A stretch of DNA of 64,000 nucleotides from Paenibacillus sp. FSL H7-0331 (GTDB lineage Bacteria > Bacillota > Bacilli > Paenibacillales > NBRC-103111): the NCBI RefSeq assembly GCF_001956045.1, contig NZ_MRTH01000025.1:1-64000 (forward strand), written 5' to 3'. The notes under the pieces were generated by a model. The model did not search any database. It worked only from the letters and a program-made list of their open reading frames with translations, and was not told the DNA's origin. Both the position numbers and the translations under genes were made by a program. Of the stretch, positions 17,198-26,786 are shown in pieces; the stretch's first letter is position 1, and the number at the start of each line of letters is the position of its first letter.

Positions 17198-18840
17198 CTA
17201 TTTGACTGTCTAAATGAGTTATACTTTTGACTTAACCCAGGTATGCTCTCTATATTCATAGTAATATCCTTCTCTAGCTCATAAATATGCCACGGCCATT
17301 TATGAAAAAAGCTTTGCCAGTACTCATAGGTTTTTAAATCATTAGGTGTTCCCCAACAAACATATTCTTCAAGTTCAAAGACCTTTACTTTTAGACCCAT
17401 ACGAATTAATTCGTTGATACAGCTATCTACATAGAATTCACCATTCACTCGAATGTTTTGGTCAAACAATCTTTGAATAGCTTCTGCAAAGTATTGTGCT
17501 TTCTTAAAATAGAATGATCCAACAACGGCGTGATCATTAAACGGATCATCACTTATCGGTTTCTTTACAGATACAGATTCAACGAAATCCTCATTCCCAA
17601 CTTTTATCCAACCATACATCTGTGGATTAAGTTGACTCGAAATATGATGGCGAAAACTAAAAACAATCGCATCTACATTAGAATCTATTAATAGTGACTC
17701 ATACTTCTCAATATCCCATACCATTCCGTTGTCACAGGCACCTATCAACAACGGGACTTGTAAATCAATTTCATTAAGTCCAAGTTCACATGTACGAGCC
17801 TGACCATCGGTTAAATGATCTGCAACTACTATCTTACATTTGGGATATTGTTTTTTTAATTCTTCCTCTAATGGATATTTCTCCAAATGTTCTTTCAGAC
17901 AGACGAAAATATAATTGTCAGCACTCGGTAAAGTTTCAGTCGCCTGAATAATCATAGGTTTACCTGATACTTGAATAAGAGGTTTTGGTTCTTGATAATT
18001 TTCTTTCGCGAACCGACTGCCTGCACCGGCTAAAGGAATTAAATTTGTGCTATGCGTTTCATTAGTACGTTTAGCAGATGATCTTGTAATTAACTTGAAA
18101 TACTTAGACCATGATTCATATTCTTTTACATCTTGCGGTGTTCCCCATTGTAACATATGCTGAATCTCGTAAATTGAGATATTTAAACTGTCTCGTAGCA
18201 GTAAGTTGTAAACTAAACTAACATAATACTCCCCTCCGAGATTAATATCTTCTTCCATCAATTGTTGAAAATACTTTTTAACAATTGCACCATTTTTAAA
18301 ATAATAGGTTCCGCTAGACGCGTATTCTTGCATACGATTGTTTGTAAATGGAGCCTTTTCCTTGATTTCAAGCATCCGTTGATTATCATCACGCATAAAT
18401 GCATAATTAGTCGTACCTAACATATGTGGATGAAAGCCTTTATAAGCCGGAATTGCACCATCGGCATTTCTTTCTCTTGTATGATTTAAGAAGTCTTTAT
18501 AATCCCAATAACAAGAAAAATCACAGTAATTCACAATAATTTCTTCCTCATTCATTATTAGTTCGAATATTTGTGATACTGCGTAAACAGGACCTTTTTT
18601 ATGTGAGGGAATTTCAACTATCTTTCCATATGGCGCAATCCTTTCTAAAATCTCTCTCATATTTGTTTTGCGTAAATGATCACTATTACAAATAAATATA
18701 AAATTCGTTTCTCCTGGAAACATGTTCACCACATGTTCAATGATTGGCATTCCATCGATTTCAATTAAAGGCTTTGGATCTTTATAACCTGCCTCAATAA
18801 ATCTTAATCCAATTCCAGACATCGGAATAATAATTTGCAT
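17194..18840 (-). CDS. double nucleotidyltransferase (tandem sugar-phosphate NTP transferase domains)
   Basis: The 548-residue product is two complete nucleotidyltransferase domains in a row. The first (about 1-265) has PMSGIGLRF, DPKPLIEI and VNYCDFSCYWD; the second (about 280-530) has PLAGAGSRF, EPKPLIQV and IGACDNGMVWD. The G-rich loops differ from the usual GGxGTRxxP of hexose-1-phosphate enzymes. Both halves end in QWGTPQDVKEYESW or CWGTPNDLKTYEYW, showing an ancient duplication. It presumably activates one or two phosphorylated compounds made by the neighbouring aldolase, kinase and phosphatase genes. The ATG at 18840 has GGGGG seven bases upstream; another in-frame ATG at 18846 is possible. 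Confidence 0.85.
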   Translation of the reverse strand: MQIIIPMSGIGLRFIEAGYKDPKPLIEIDGMPIIEHVVNMFPGETNFIFICNSDHLRKTNMREILERIAPYGKIVEIPSHKKGPVYAVSQIFELIMNEEEIIVNYCDFSCYWDYKDFLNHTRERNADGAIPAYKGFHPHMLGTTNYAFMRDDNQRMLEIKEKAPFTNNRMQEYASSGTYYFKNGAIVKKYFQQLMEEDINLGGEYYVSLVYNLLLRDSLNISIYEIQHMLQWGTPQDVKEYESWSKYFKLITRSSAKRTNETHSTNLIPLAGAGSRFAKENYQEPKPLIQVSGKPMIIQATETLPSADNYIFVCLKEHLEKYPLEEELKKQYPKCKIVVADHLTDGQARTCELGLNEIDLQVPLLIGACDNGMVWDIEKYESLLIDSNVDAIVFSFRHHISSQLNPQMYGWIKVGNEDFVESVSVKKPISDDPFNDHAVVGSFYFKKAQYFAEAIQRLFDQNIRVNGEFYVDSCINELIRMGLKVKVFELEEYVCWGTPNDLKTYEYWQSFFHKWPWHIYELEKDITMNIESIPGLSQKYNSFRQSNR

Positions 18841-18851
18841 TTTCATTCCCC

Positions 18852-19925
18852 CTATAGTTTCTGTCGATACTTTTCTGAATCCCAATTGCCAAGGTACATG
18901 ATTTCATCAGATGCTAAATGATTTACCACTTGCTCTTGCGAATCTAAGACCATTAAATGAAACTTAAAAACTTCTTCAATCTCTTTTGCCTTTCTTAGGT
19001 TCGGCGCACAGATATATACCCGTTCCTTATATCCAATTATTTTGGGAAGTTCATTGTATTGATTCATATATTGTTGAATGCCTTTACGATCATCCAAACT
19101 TTCCAACCATACTGTTTTCACACCACAGAAAACATATCCATCTGGACAAAAGGGCGAATAATCGAATAGTTTTTTTTTGCTTACTAAACTTAAAATTTTC
19201 TCATCATTTGAACAATATGTTATTTGAGAACTAGTCCCACCAATTAGATTCACTAACGCTGAAATTTGATTAGTAATCTTATACGGCGAGTAATCTAAAT
19301 TAAATGCCTGTTCCAGTTTCAGTACAACTTCATCGGTAAGATCTCTTACTTCGCTATAAGTATCTGAACTAATAATTAAACCATGGTTCTGTAAAAAAAT
19401 AATCTTAGGTAAATTTATATGTTTAATCAGATATGAATCTAATTCCTGCATCATAGCCAACGCTAAATCAATGCCTGGAGTAAAATAGTTTACACATAGC
19501 GCATTTGGGAATAATCTAATTAAAATCTCTTTCCAATCTATTCGACATGCAACAACATTCACAGAAATCGGATGAGTATGCAACGTGTATTTATAAAGTG
19601 CAGCATGTAAAAAGGTTTCAATAGAAGGGCGGGAACCTTTCGATTGTATTGCTTCCTTGAGCATTGAATTCGCGTTTTGCTCACGTTTCTTTTTATTTCT
19701 TTCATTTTTAACAGCTTCACATCCTAATACACTTATAATTTTCTGAATATCTACGTTCACATAACCATGGTCAAGTTCAATATCTGACAATAAATATCCA
19801 GAAGCTTTAATAAGCATTGTTCCATCATCTTTTTTTATAGAACTATTACCTCCCGCTGCTTGTATGAGGTCAAACCTTTCTCCAGCATACTTCGACATTT
19901 TGACCATTTGATGGATTTCATTCAT
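18852..19925 (-). CDS. class II aldolase/adducin-family protein
   Basis: The 357-residue protein has a class II aldolase domain in residues 1-220: GGNSS at 25-29 for phosphate binding, a glutamate at 103, and the zinc ligands H116 and H118 (HTHP) and H181 (QNHG). The C-terminal 130 residues form a second domain that I do not recognise. Such enzymes cleave or form C-C bonds of phosphorylated sugars, or act as epimerases. The stop lies 11 bases before the nucleotidyltransferase start and its own start overlaps the HAD gene by eight bases. The reaction here is unknown; a C3-C6 sugar or polyol phosphate is likely. Confidence 0.85.
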   Translation of the reverse strand: MNEIHQMVKMSKYAGERFDLIQAAGGNSSIKKDDGTMLIKASGYLLSDIELDHGYVNVDIQKIISVLGCEAVKNERNKKKREQNANSMLKEAIQSKGSRPSIETFLHAALYKYTLHTHPISVNVVACRIDWKEILIRLFPNALCVNYFTPGIDLALAMMQELDSYLIKHINLPKIIFLQNHGLIISSDTYSEVRDLTDEVVLKLEQAFNLDYSPYKITNQISALVNLIGGTSSQITYCSNDEKILSLVSKKKLFDYSPFCPDGYVFCGVKTVWLESLDDRKGIQQYMNQYNELPKIIGYKERVYICAPNLRKAKEIEEVFKFHLMVLDSQEQVVNHLASDEIMYLGNWDSEKYRQKL

Positions 19926-20607
19926 AAAAATACTCCTTTATTTGTTCATAGTCATTAAATTCCGTAATTAAGCTTGATTGGATATTTTTATTTTCTTTTT
20001 TCATATTTAACCAAAATGAATGAATACCTAATTGAGATGCTCCTTCGATATCCTTGTGATAACTATCGCCGATCATGCATACCTCTGAATAATGCAAATC
20101 CATTTTATTAATCGCTAACATGAACATCATTGGATGTGGTTTTTCTTTACCTACTTCTTCACTAGTAACGAAATAATCACAAAAACTCCAAATTCCAAGT
20201 TTTTCCATTTTTCGATATTGAATGTGTGCAGTTAAATCTGTTACAATGCAAACCTTTTTATCTTTAATTATATTAAGAAATTCCATAAATCCCTCAATCA
20301 ATTGCATGTGATCTAAAAATATATTCCAATACATTTCGTATAAATCTTTAGCAAGATTTAGTTCTTTAACCTTGAGTATTTCTAATAAAGTTTGAAAGTA
20401 CAAAATTCGATTGTGTGAGGAAGCTGTTTCAGCCAATTGAATGTGAACTCTATCTCTTGCTTGCTTGAAGCATCCGAATACGTACTCGTATCTTATCCCA
20501 GTAATATCACACAATCGTGTAAGTGTAGAAGTTAGTGCTATATCATGAGCAGGCTCATACTTGTAAATGGTATTATCTAAATCTAATAGTATACCTTTAT
20601 AACTCAC
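19918..20607 (-). CDS. HAD-superfamily phosphatase
   Basis: The 229-residue protein has all four HAD motifs: LLDLDNT at residues 7-13 with both aspartates, the threonine in VTDLTA near residue 120, the lysine in GKEKPHP near 154, and IGDSYHKDIEGA near 180. The helical cap places it in subclass I, like phosphoglycolate-type phosphatases and YjjG. It overlaps genes on both sides (8 and 11 bases). In this cassette it probably removes a phosphate from an intermediate handled by the aldolase and kinase. Confidence 0.9.
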   Translation of the reverse strand: MSYKGILLDLDNTIYKYEPAHDIALTSTLTRLCDITGIRYEYVFGCFKQARDRVHIQLAETASSHNRILYFQTLLEILKVKELNLAKDLYEMYWNIFLDHMQLIEGFMEFLNIIKDKKVCIVTDLTAHIQYRKMEKLGIWSFCDYFVTSEEVGKEKPHPMMFMLAINKMDLHYSEVCMIGDSYHKDIEGASQLGIHSFWLNMKKENKNIQSSLITEFNDYEQIKEYFYE

Positions 20608-22630
20608 TTGTAGCTACCTCCTTCATCTTTTCGCTAATCATTATCACTATCATTAGCTGCATAAGACCTCTATGATCTGCACTCCAGATGGGTTTCTCCA
20701 ACAATATTTCATCTCTATTTTGAATAATTTGGTCAGCAATCAATTCGTAATTAATATTAGGAATGTGCTGATCTACAATAATAAAATGAGTTTCTAAATC
20801 ATCCGAATAATCATGAACAATATCTACATCTTTATCACGTAAAACCTCTACTATTGGCTCTAAATTTATACTCGAATCCACTATGATTTTCAACTTTACA
20901 TTAGCAACAAAATTGGGGTCTCCAATTTTAATTGGAGTCTCCGAAAAATAACAAATAACCAAATCCGCAAATTTTTTCTGTGGCCATATATATTTTTCGG
21001 CATCGTGCATCCGGTCTTCAATTTGCTCTAAAACTTTTTCTAACGAATACCCTCTTTTTTGTGTATCTCTTAATACCTTCCAGTGCCTTCTCAATGATTC
21101 TTCTGTTTCTAAATAGATTTTCAAATCTAATGCTTGTCTCATTTTAGGCAAATAAAATGGATGTAAGCCTGTAATAATAACAAATTCATTGGAATTTATT
21201 TTCTTAGGATCCGTGAACTTCCCAGATTCATGATCATATACGACCCTCTCGACCTGTTCTCCACGTTTTAGCGCTATAATATCTTCTGTTTGCCTATGTA
21301 GAAAATTTGCCTTAGGATTCAAATGTGTAAGTGTGTTCCATTTATCATCTCCTCTTTCCCATCGATGGTCTCCGTCCCCTTCTAATAGAAGCACACCATT
21401 TTTATGCAATAATTGCTCCATAATTGTTAATAATGTGCTTTTACCAGAACCACTATCCCCACCAATACCAATAGCAAATGCCATATTCTTCTTTTTATAG
21501 ATTGCATTACTTTTTAATCCATATCGATATAATATATAAATAACTGCTAACAAGCTTGCCTCAAGAAAAGTAAACGCCAAATTACTATATTGTTCAAAAC
21601 CAACTTTAAAATTCAAATTTTCTCCAAACAGGTTCAAATCACTTAAACCTGATTTGTGAAAACAGAGAAAATAGATTAAATAACAACTATTCAACAGTAT
21701 GTGCATAATATAAATAGATCTTGGATTTTTCAAATAATGATTAATGAAATATATTGATACATATGGCGTCACCCAAACATACCACGCTGGCATTGGTGGT
21801 ACTACCAAAATAAACACAGAAAACAATAAGCCTAATGCACTAAATAGTAACGCATTATTAATTTTCGAATACTCTGCAAATCTTGCATAAATAAGCATTA
21901 CAGCAAGAGGTGCAAGATAAACCTTCAGATCATTAAATATAAAGTATACATTAAACATTGAATTTTGCTCGTTGTTCATTAATACTAAATTTCTATATCC
22001 TTCCGAAAAAATGAAAGGAAAACTAAACAATAGATAAACAATTAATGGGATGCAGAGATGATAGCCTACTTTTTTTTTGTTTTTAAATAAATACAAAATA
22101 ATAAGTGGCAAAGCCGCTATTACATGAAACTTAATACTTATAGCTAAACCAAATACAAGACTTGAATATGCTATTCGATTTTTCATTAATAAGTATATGG
22201 CAAGAAATAAAAAAGACGTTGGAATCAGATCTAGCTGCGAATGCATATACGAAGCATAAAAGATAATCGGTGATGTAAAATAAAATATAGTAATTTCTTT
22301 AATTCTACTTGGAAATAATTTTGACAATATAAAATAAATAAGAAAATCAGAAACTAATGTAGGGATTTTGAACAATGCATTTACGATAATATGTGGCGTA
22401 TTTTCTGGTACAAAATGAAAAAAGGTTAAAATATACAACATAAGTGGGGGATACGGAAAGGATTTAGGTAAGTTATTTTCAAAGAAATATTGCCATGGAT
22501 TATCAAAAAAATGAATGAAATGGTCAACAAATGGTATAAAAAGTTTATCTTGATAATCCGATGAGAATGAACAAATGAGAATTAACTTAATGAGTATAAT
22601 ACTTACAAATATTTTTTTATTACCAAACAT
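20597..22630 (-). CDS. fusion of polytopic membrane domain and uridine-kinase-like P-loop kinase
   Basis: The 677-residue protein has about ten membrane helices in residues 1-370, with a GT-C-like first loop (KSFPYPPLMLYIL) and a W-rich VVPPMPAWYVWVTPY loop as in mannosyltransferase-like families. It then switches to a soluble kinase domain: Walker A GGDSGSGKS at about 390-398, GDGDHRWERGDD, and an E-x-R-rich segment like uridine kinase and phosphoribulokinase. A last 100 residues are unassigned. A fusion of a membrane glycosyltransferase-like part with a small-molecule kinase is unusual. The start is taken at 22630 (AGGA upstream); an in-frame ATG at 22645 is the alternative. It is the first gene of the cassette. 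Confidence 0.8.
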   Translation of the reverse strand: MFGNKKIFVSIILIKLILICSFSSDYQDKLFIPFVDHFIHFFDNPWQYFFENNLPKSFPYPPLMLYILTFFHFVPENTPHIIVNALFKIPTLVSDFLIYFILSKLFPSRIKEITIFYFTSPIIFYASYMHSQLDLIPTSFLFLAIYLLMKNRIAYSSLVFGLAISIKFHVIAALPLIILYLFKNKKKVGYHLCIPLIVYLLFSFPFIFSEGYRNLVLMNNEQNSMFNVYFIFNDLKVYLAPLAVMLIYARFAEYSKINNALLFSALGLLFSVFILVVPPMPAWYVWVTPYVSIYFINHYLKNPRSIYIMHILLNSCYLIYFLCFHKSGLSDLNLFGENLNFKVGFEQYSNLAFTFLEASLLAVIYILYRYGLKSNAIYKKKNMAFAIGIGGDSGSGKSTLLTIMEQLLHKNGVLLLEGDGDHRWERGDDKWNTLTHLNPKANFLHRQTEDIIALKRGEQVERVVYDHESGKFTDPKKINSNEFVIITGLHPFYLPKMRQALDLKIYLETEESLRRHWKVLRDTQKRGYSLEKVLEQIEDRMHDAEKYIWPQKKFADLVICYFSETPIKIGDPNFVANVKLKIIVDSSINLEPIVEVLRDKDVDIVHDYSDDLETHFIIVDQHIPNINYELIADQIIQNRDEILLEKPIWSADHRGLMQLMIVIMISEKMKEVATSEL

Positions 22631-22997
22631 AAATTCAATCCTCATAAATGTTATTTGGTCTTATTACTACATCAATGTTTTACTGCTACTCTTTGCGTGC
22701 AATGAAATTCTATTCTTCAATTCATAGCTCGATGTAATCTCCATATTTCAACATTAATTTCCATATCTCACGATATACTTTTAGACCCTTCCAAAAATTC
22801 AAATGGTTAGCTCTAGCACCAATTCACCTTCGTCAGAAGTAATATACAATACCAAACCAGTCACATCAATTGCTATATTTTAACGAAATTGCAAGAAATA
22901 ATATTGAACAAAACAGGTGGTGAAATTATTATTTGCATTTATAACTAATGTCAACAATAGACAGTCTTACCCACCAACAAACTCCAGCATAGGTTAG
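22631..22997. other. gene-free stretch between two glycan cassettes
   Basis: These 367 bases hold no gene and no hairpin with a clear T-run. The stretch must contain the promoter of the 15.5-22.6 kb cassette and the end of the next operon, but I cannot place either with confidence. Confidence 0.5.
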
Positions 22998-23993
22998 CTA
23001 GGCAGAATAATATATTTTTTTAATTTCCTCCATATATTCTTCACTTACAGGATCTGGATATTTATCAAAATTAATTCTTTCTTTTTCAATAACATGCGGT
23101 CTCTTCAATACTTGAGTATGGATAGATCCAATATACTCCCCAATTATTCCAATGAAAAAAAGCTGGACAGAACTAAATAAAAACAGACCAATAATAAGTG
23201 GCGCTGTGCCCACAGAAAAGTAGTTCCAGAATATTAGCTTCGCTAATAGGTATACAATTGCTATTCCAAAACTAAATGCGGACATAGCAAATCCCAGCAT
23301 GGCAGCAACTCTTAATGGAATTTTAGAATGATTTGTAATACCAAGCATCGCAATATCATAAAGAGTGTAAAAATTATTTTTCGTAATGCCTCTTTTTCTT
23401 GCAGGCTGTAAATATTCAATTTTGAAGCTTTCAAAACCAATATCAGATATTAATCCTCTGAAATATGGATATGGATCATCTATTCCTCTTAGTATTTCAA
23501 TTACACGTTTATCGTATAACCCAAAACCAGTATTATTTTTGGTTAGTTCTATATCAGAGACTCTATTAATAAAATTATAATACATTTTACGAATAGCAAA
23601 CATTATTGGAGATTCCTCGCTTTGCGTCTTAACTCCAAGTACAACCTTATAACCTTCCTCCCACTTGCTAATAAAATCATTAATCATTTTGGGAGGATCT
23701 TGCAAATCAGCTACCAATAAAATTGCAGCATCGCCTCTTGCTTGCAAAAGAGCATGATAAGGGGATCTAATATGTCCAAAGTTCCTTGCATTAGCGATTA
23801 CTTTTACATTCTCATCTTTTGCAGCTAAGTTTTTCAGGATCTGTAGCGTACTATCTTTCGAGGCATTATCAATAAATATATGTTCATATACAAAATCCTG
23901 CATGGAATTAAATATTTCTTTAACCTGCGAATATAATTCTTCTACATTGTCTTCCTCATTATAACAAGGAGTTACTATGCTAATGAATTTCAC
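22998..23993 (-). CDS. GtrB-type undecaprenyl-phosphate glycosyltransferase
   Basis: The 331-residue protein is a GT2 enzyme with the N-terminal domain FISIVTPCYNEEDNVEE, the acidic motif VADLQDPP near residue 97, and two C-terminal membrane helices (about 230-290). That is the standard layout of GtrB, which moves a sugar from a nucleotide to undecaprenyl phosphate. A GtrA gene at 30302 in the same run is a natural flippase partner. It overlaps the reductase gene by four bases. The sugar could be the branched deoxysugar predicted from its neighbours. Confidence 0.92.
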   Translation of the reverse strand: MKFISIVTPCYNEEDNVEELYSQVKEIFNSMQDFVYEHIFIDNASKDSTLQILKNLAAKDENVKVIANARNFGHIRSPYHALLQARGDAAILLVADLQDPPKMINDFISKWEEGYKVVLGVKTQSEESPIMFAIRKMYYNFINRVSDIELTKNNTGFGLYDKRVIEILRGIDDPYPYFRGLISDIGFESFKIEYLQPARKRGITKNNFYTLYDIAMLGITNHSKIPLRVAAMLGFAMSAFSFGIAIVYLLAKLIFWNYFSVGTAPLIIGLFLFSSVQLFFIGIIGEYIGSIHTQVLKRPHVIEKERINFDKYPDPVSEEYMEEIKKIYYSA

Positions 23994-24949
23994 CTAATCA
24001 CCCTCTTGTTCAATAAGATTGCCCTTGCCTCTTCAGCAATTGTTTCTAAAGAATAAAAGATAGGGACATATTGTAACTTCTGTGCCTTCTTGTTTAATGA
24101 GTAATAATTAGATTTAATTCCCGTGGAATTGGATATCGAGATATCATCTTTTATAACATACTTTAATCCGAATTGCTCATGAAACATATTCATCATTTCT
24201 TGTTTGGAAGTAGGTCCAAGACTGTATACATCATAGAAATCATTGGTATAATGCTTATCAATACAAAGTTTTATTAAATTACAAAAATCCTTGGGATCTA
24301 CATAATCCCTTAATATCTCACTTTTACTAGTTTCAAAAATCTTTTCATTACTTATACAATTAATAATTTCTGAAATTAAAAACTTTGCACTTAGATCAAT
24401 AAACTTACTAAAAAAACTAAAAACTCTAAGATCCACAATATTGAATTTCTCCAATGATCGATGTTTAGCTTCAGTGTATAACTTTGTAATCCCGTAATAA
24501 TTTTGATCCGTTAAATTATTAATCTCAACATTAGCCCAAGTTAACTCATTAACCGGCTGATCAAATTCAGACCCATACGCTGCACCGCTGCTAAGATTAA
24601 TATATAAAGTATCATTCGATTTATTTTTCAGATAGTCGATAATTAAATTGTCATAATACTCTGTAATGGAAAAAATTCTAAATTTATCCTCTTTTAATTC
24701 TGCTGGATTTCCTATTCCAATACAATTAATAATTACATCAACATTATAATTGCCAAACTCGTTCATTGGATATACTCTAATATTGAAGTTAGTCGTTTGC
24801 TCAATTCGATCAAGGAAAGATCGAACTGTACCAACAGATCGAGCATACAAACATAGCTCGTAATTACTAGTTTTTGAAAATTCAAAAATAATATTTTTCG
24901 CAATATGACTGGTTGCACCCAATATAGCGACCTTTTTGGTGGTGTGCAT
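23990..24949 (-). CDS. extended SDR reductase, YerF-like
   Basis: The 319-residue protein has an NAD(P)-binding start VAILGATSHIAKN at residues 7-19 and the catalytic pair Y152 and K156 in YYGITK, with a serine in LSSGAAYG near 120. It is an NAD-dependent epimerase/dehydratase-type reductase. The neighbours encode the CDP-3,6-dideoxy-4-keto-glucose pathway and a pyruvate-type TPP enzyme. In Yersinia pseudotuberculosis O:VI the same set ends with YerF, which reduces the side-chain ketone to give CDP-yersiniose. That role is proposed here by context; the family alone does not fix it. Confidence 0.8.
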   Translation of the reverse strand: MHTTKKVAILGATSHIAKNIIFEFSKTSNYELCLYARSVGTVRSFLDRIEQTTNFNIRVYPMNEFGNYNVDVIINCIGIGNPAELKEDKFRIFSITEYYDNLIIDYLKNKSNDTLYINLSSGAAYGSEFDQPVNELTWANVEINNLTDQNYYGITKLYTEAKHRSLEKFNIVDLRVFSFFSKFIDLSAKFLISEIINCISNEKIFETSKSEILRDYVDPKDFCNLIKLCIDKHYTNDFYDVYSLGPTSKQEMMNMFHEQFGLKYVIKDDISISNSTGIKSNYYSLNKKAQKLQYVPIFYSLETIAEEARAILLNKRVIR

Positions 24950-24969
24950 GTTTCACCAACTTCAATAAA

Positions 24970-26742
24970 TTATTTAGGTATTTCCATTTCTTCTACTAGA
25001 TCTACCAACATGAGATTTTTTAATTCATCTCTGCCTAAGTGAGGAGACATATCTTCTATTGGTTTATTAACAACTAATTTAGGATTTACTGCCGTATCTT
25101 GAATTAATTGAACATTTACAAAAGTAGGGCCTTCTATATCCATTACTTGAGATAATACTGCATCAATTTCCGATTTATGGTTTATAGAAAAAGATGGGAT
25201 TCCATAAGCTTCAGCAATCTTATTTAAATTCGGTGCTGTATATATAGTAGACTGTTTTCTACCTTCAAAATATATATCTTGGAATTGCCTTACCATTCCT
25301 AAACAATTATTATTCATAACAAAAATTTTGATAGGCAGTCCATACTTTACAATCGTATCGTATTCTTGAATATTTAATTGTATGCCACCATCACCCGCAA
25401 TTACTAGAGCTCTCTGTTTTGAAGTGAGAGTTGCACCTATAGCTGCTGGTAAACCAAAGCCCATCGCACCCATTCCACCAGAATTTAACAGTCTCTGTTT
25501 TTCTTTTAATTTAAAAGACTGTGATGCCCACATTTGGTGCTGCCCAACGTCTAGACATACAATATCCCCTTCTCTTGAAAAAGAAGATAATTGAACTATG
25601 AAATCATTTGGATCTATATGATCAGGTCCTACGGTACCGCGCGTTGGATATTTTTCTTTAAAGTTATTAATGACATTATACCACTCACTTAAATCTGTAT
25701 TAAGAGCATCTGGCAGTAGGTCACATAATTCTTCTAAAAAAGTTTTTACATCAGCATGAATTGCTATATCCGCAGTAACTTTTGCATTTAACTCATTAAA
25801 ATCAATATCTACGTGGATCTTTTTTGCTGCTCTTCCAAAAGTGTCAGGTCTTGTTCCAGTTTGCCGTGTATCTAATCTTGATCCTAATATTAACATCAGA
25901 TCACTATTCGCTAAAGTTAAATTACTATAACGATTTCCATATGACCCTATCAATCCATAAAAAGCCGGATTAGTATGAGGTATAGCATCTAACCCCATTA
26001 ATGACGCAACTACAGGAATACCAGTTTTGTCAATAAACTCCCTTAAAATATTTTGGGCATTCCCTCCCCTTACGCCACCACCAACCAACACAACAGGTCT
26101 CTTTGCATTTTTCAATAGGGTCAGCACTTCATTTAATTGCTTCTTAGAAACTTCAATTTCTTGTTTTACAAGTAAAGAACGATACTCATCACTATCGAAA
26201 AAACTTTCTAGCTCATCAGGCTCAATATTAGCTCTTTGAAGATTCATAGGTATATCCAGAAGAACAGGACCAGGACGTCCGTTTTGAGCAATAAAGACAG
26301 CCTTTTCCAAATGATATCTTATCATTTTATAGTCAATTATCATCTCAGAATATTTAGTCAAAGATTGAGCTACACTAACTATATCTGTTTCCTGAAAACC
26401 AATTTGCCTGACTGGTTGATCAAATTTGTATTCATAAGTGTTTACTTGGCCCGTAATAAACAAACATGGAACGGAATCAAAGAAACAGCTACCAATTCCA
26501 GTTACAAGATTTAACGCGCCAGGACCACTGGTTGCCATAGCTACACCTAGTTTTCCATTCAATCTGGCATAAGCTTCTGCAGCAAAAGCGGCAGCTTGTT
26601 CATGTCGAACTGAGATACAATCAATATCATCCCTCTTCGCTACCGAATCAAGTAAATGAACTATAGCACCACCGATGAACTCAAAAACATGATCCACACC
26701 TTGTTTTTTTATAAAATCGATAACATAATCTGAAAGTTTCAT
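24970..26742 (-). CDS. TPP-dependent enzyme, YerE-like (acetolactate-synthase family)
   Basis: The 590-residue protein has the three domains of the acetolactate synthase family: the catalytic glutamate E48 in RHEQAAAFAAE, a central FAD/Rossmann-type domain (PVVLVGGGVRGG near 216-227), and the TPP motif GDGG at 450-453 ending in NNN at 477-479. Branched amino acid synthesis is unlikely, since it sits between sugar genes with no regulatory subunit. In the yersiniose pathway YerE uses pyruvate to add a two-carbon unit to C4 of CDP-3,6-dideoxy-4-keto-glucose, which fits the neighbours exactly. An alternative is an unrelated carboligase with another sugar. Confidence 0.85.
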   Translation of the reverse strand: MKLSDYVIDFIKKQGVDHVFEFIGGAIVHLLDSVAKRDDIDCISVRHEQAAAFAAEAYARLNGKLGVAMATSGPGALNLVTGIGSCFFDSVPCLFITGQVNTYEYKFDQPVRQIGFQETDIVSVAQSLTKYSEMIIDYKMIRYHLEKAVFIAQNGRPGPVLLDIPMNLQRANIEPDELESFFDSDEYRSLLVKQEIEVSKKQLNEVLTLLKNAKRPVVLVGGGVRGGNAQNILREFIDKTGIPVVASLMGLDAIPHTNPAFYGLIGSYGNRYSNLTLANSDLMLILGSRLDTRQTGTRPDTFGRAAKKIHVDIDFNELNAKVTADIAIHADVKTFLEELCDLLPDALNTDLSEWYNVINNFKEKYPTRGTVGPDHIDPNDFIVQLSSFSREGDIVCLDVGQHQMWASQSFKLKEKQRLLNSGGMGAMGFGLPAAIGATLTSKQRALVIAGDGGIQLNIQEYDTIVKYGLPIKIFVMNNNCLGMVRQFQDIYFEGRKQSTIYTAPNLNKIAEAYGIPSFSINHKSEIDAVLSQVMDIEGPTFVNVQLIQDTAVNPKLVVNKPIEDMSPHLGRDELKNLMLVDLVEEMEIPK

Positions 26743-26786
26743 ATTTAAACTCCATTCCTAATTTAATAGAGCAGATTATAATATCT

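Noticed and set aside
24970..26742. Calling the TPP enzyme an acetolactate synthase (ilvB)
   Set aside because: The family matches, but there is no ilvN or ilvC nearby and it is embedded in a CDP-deoxysugar operon, so a YerE-like role fits better.
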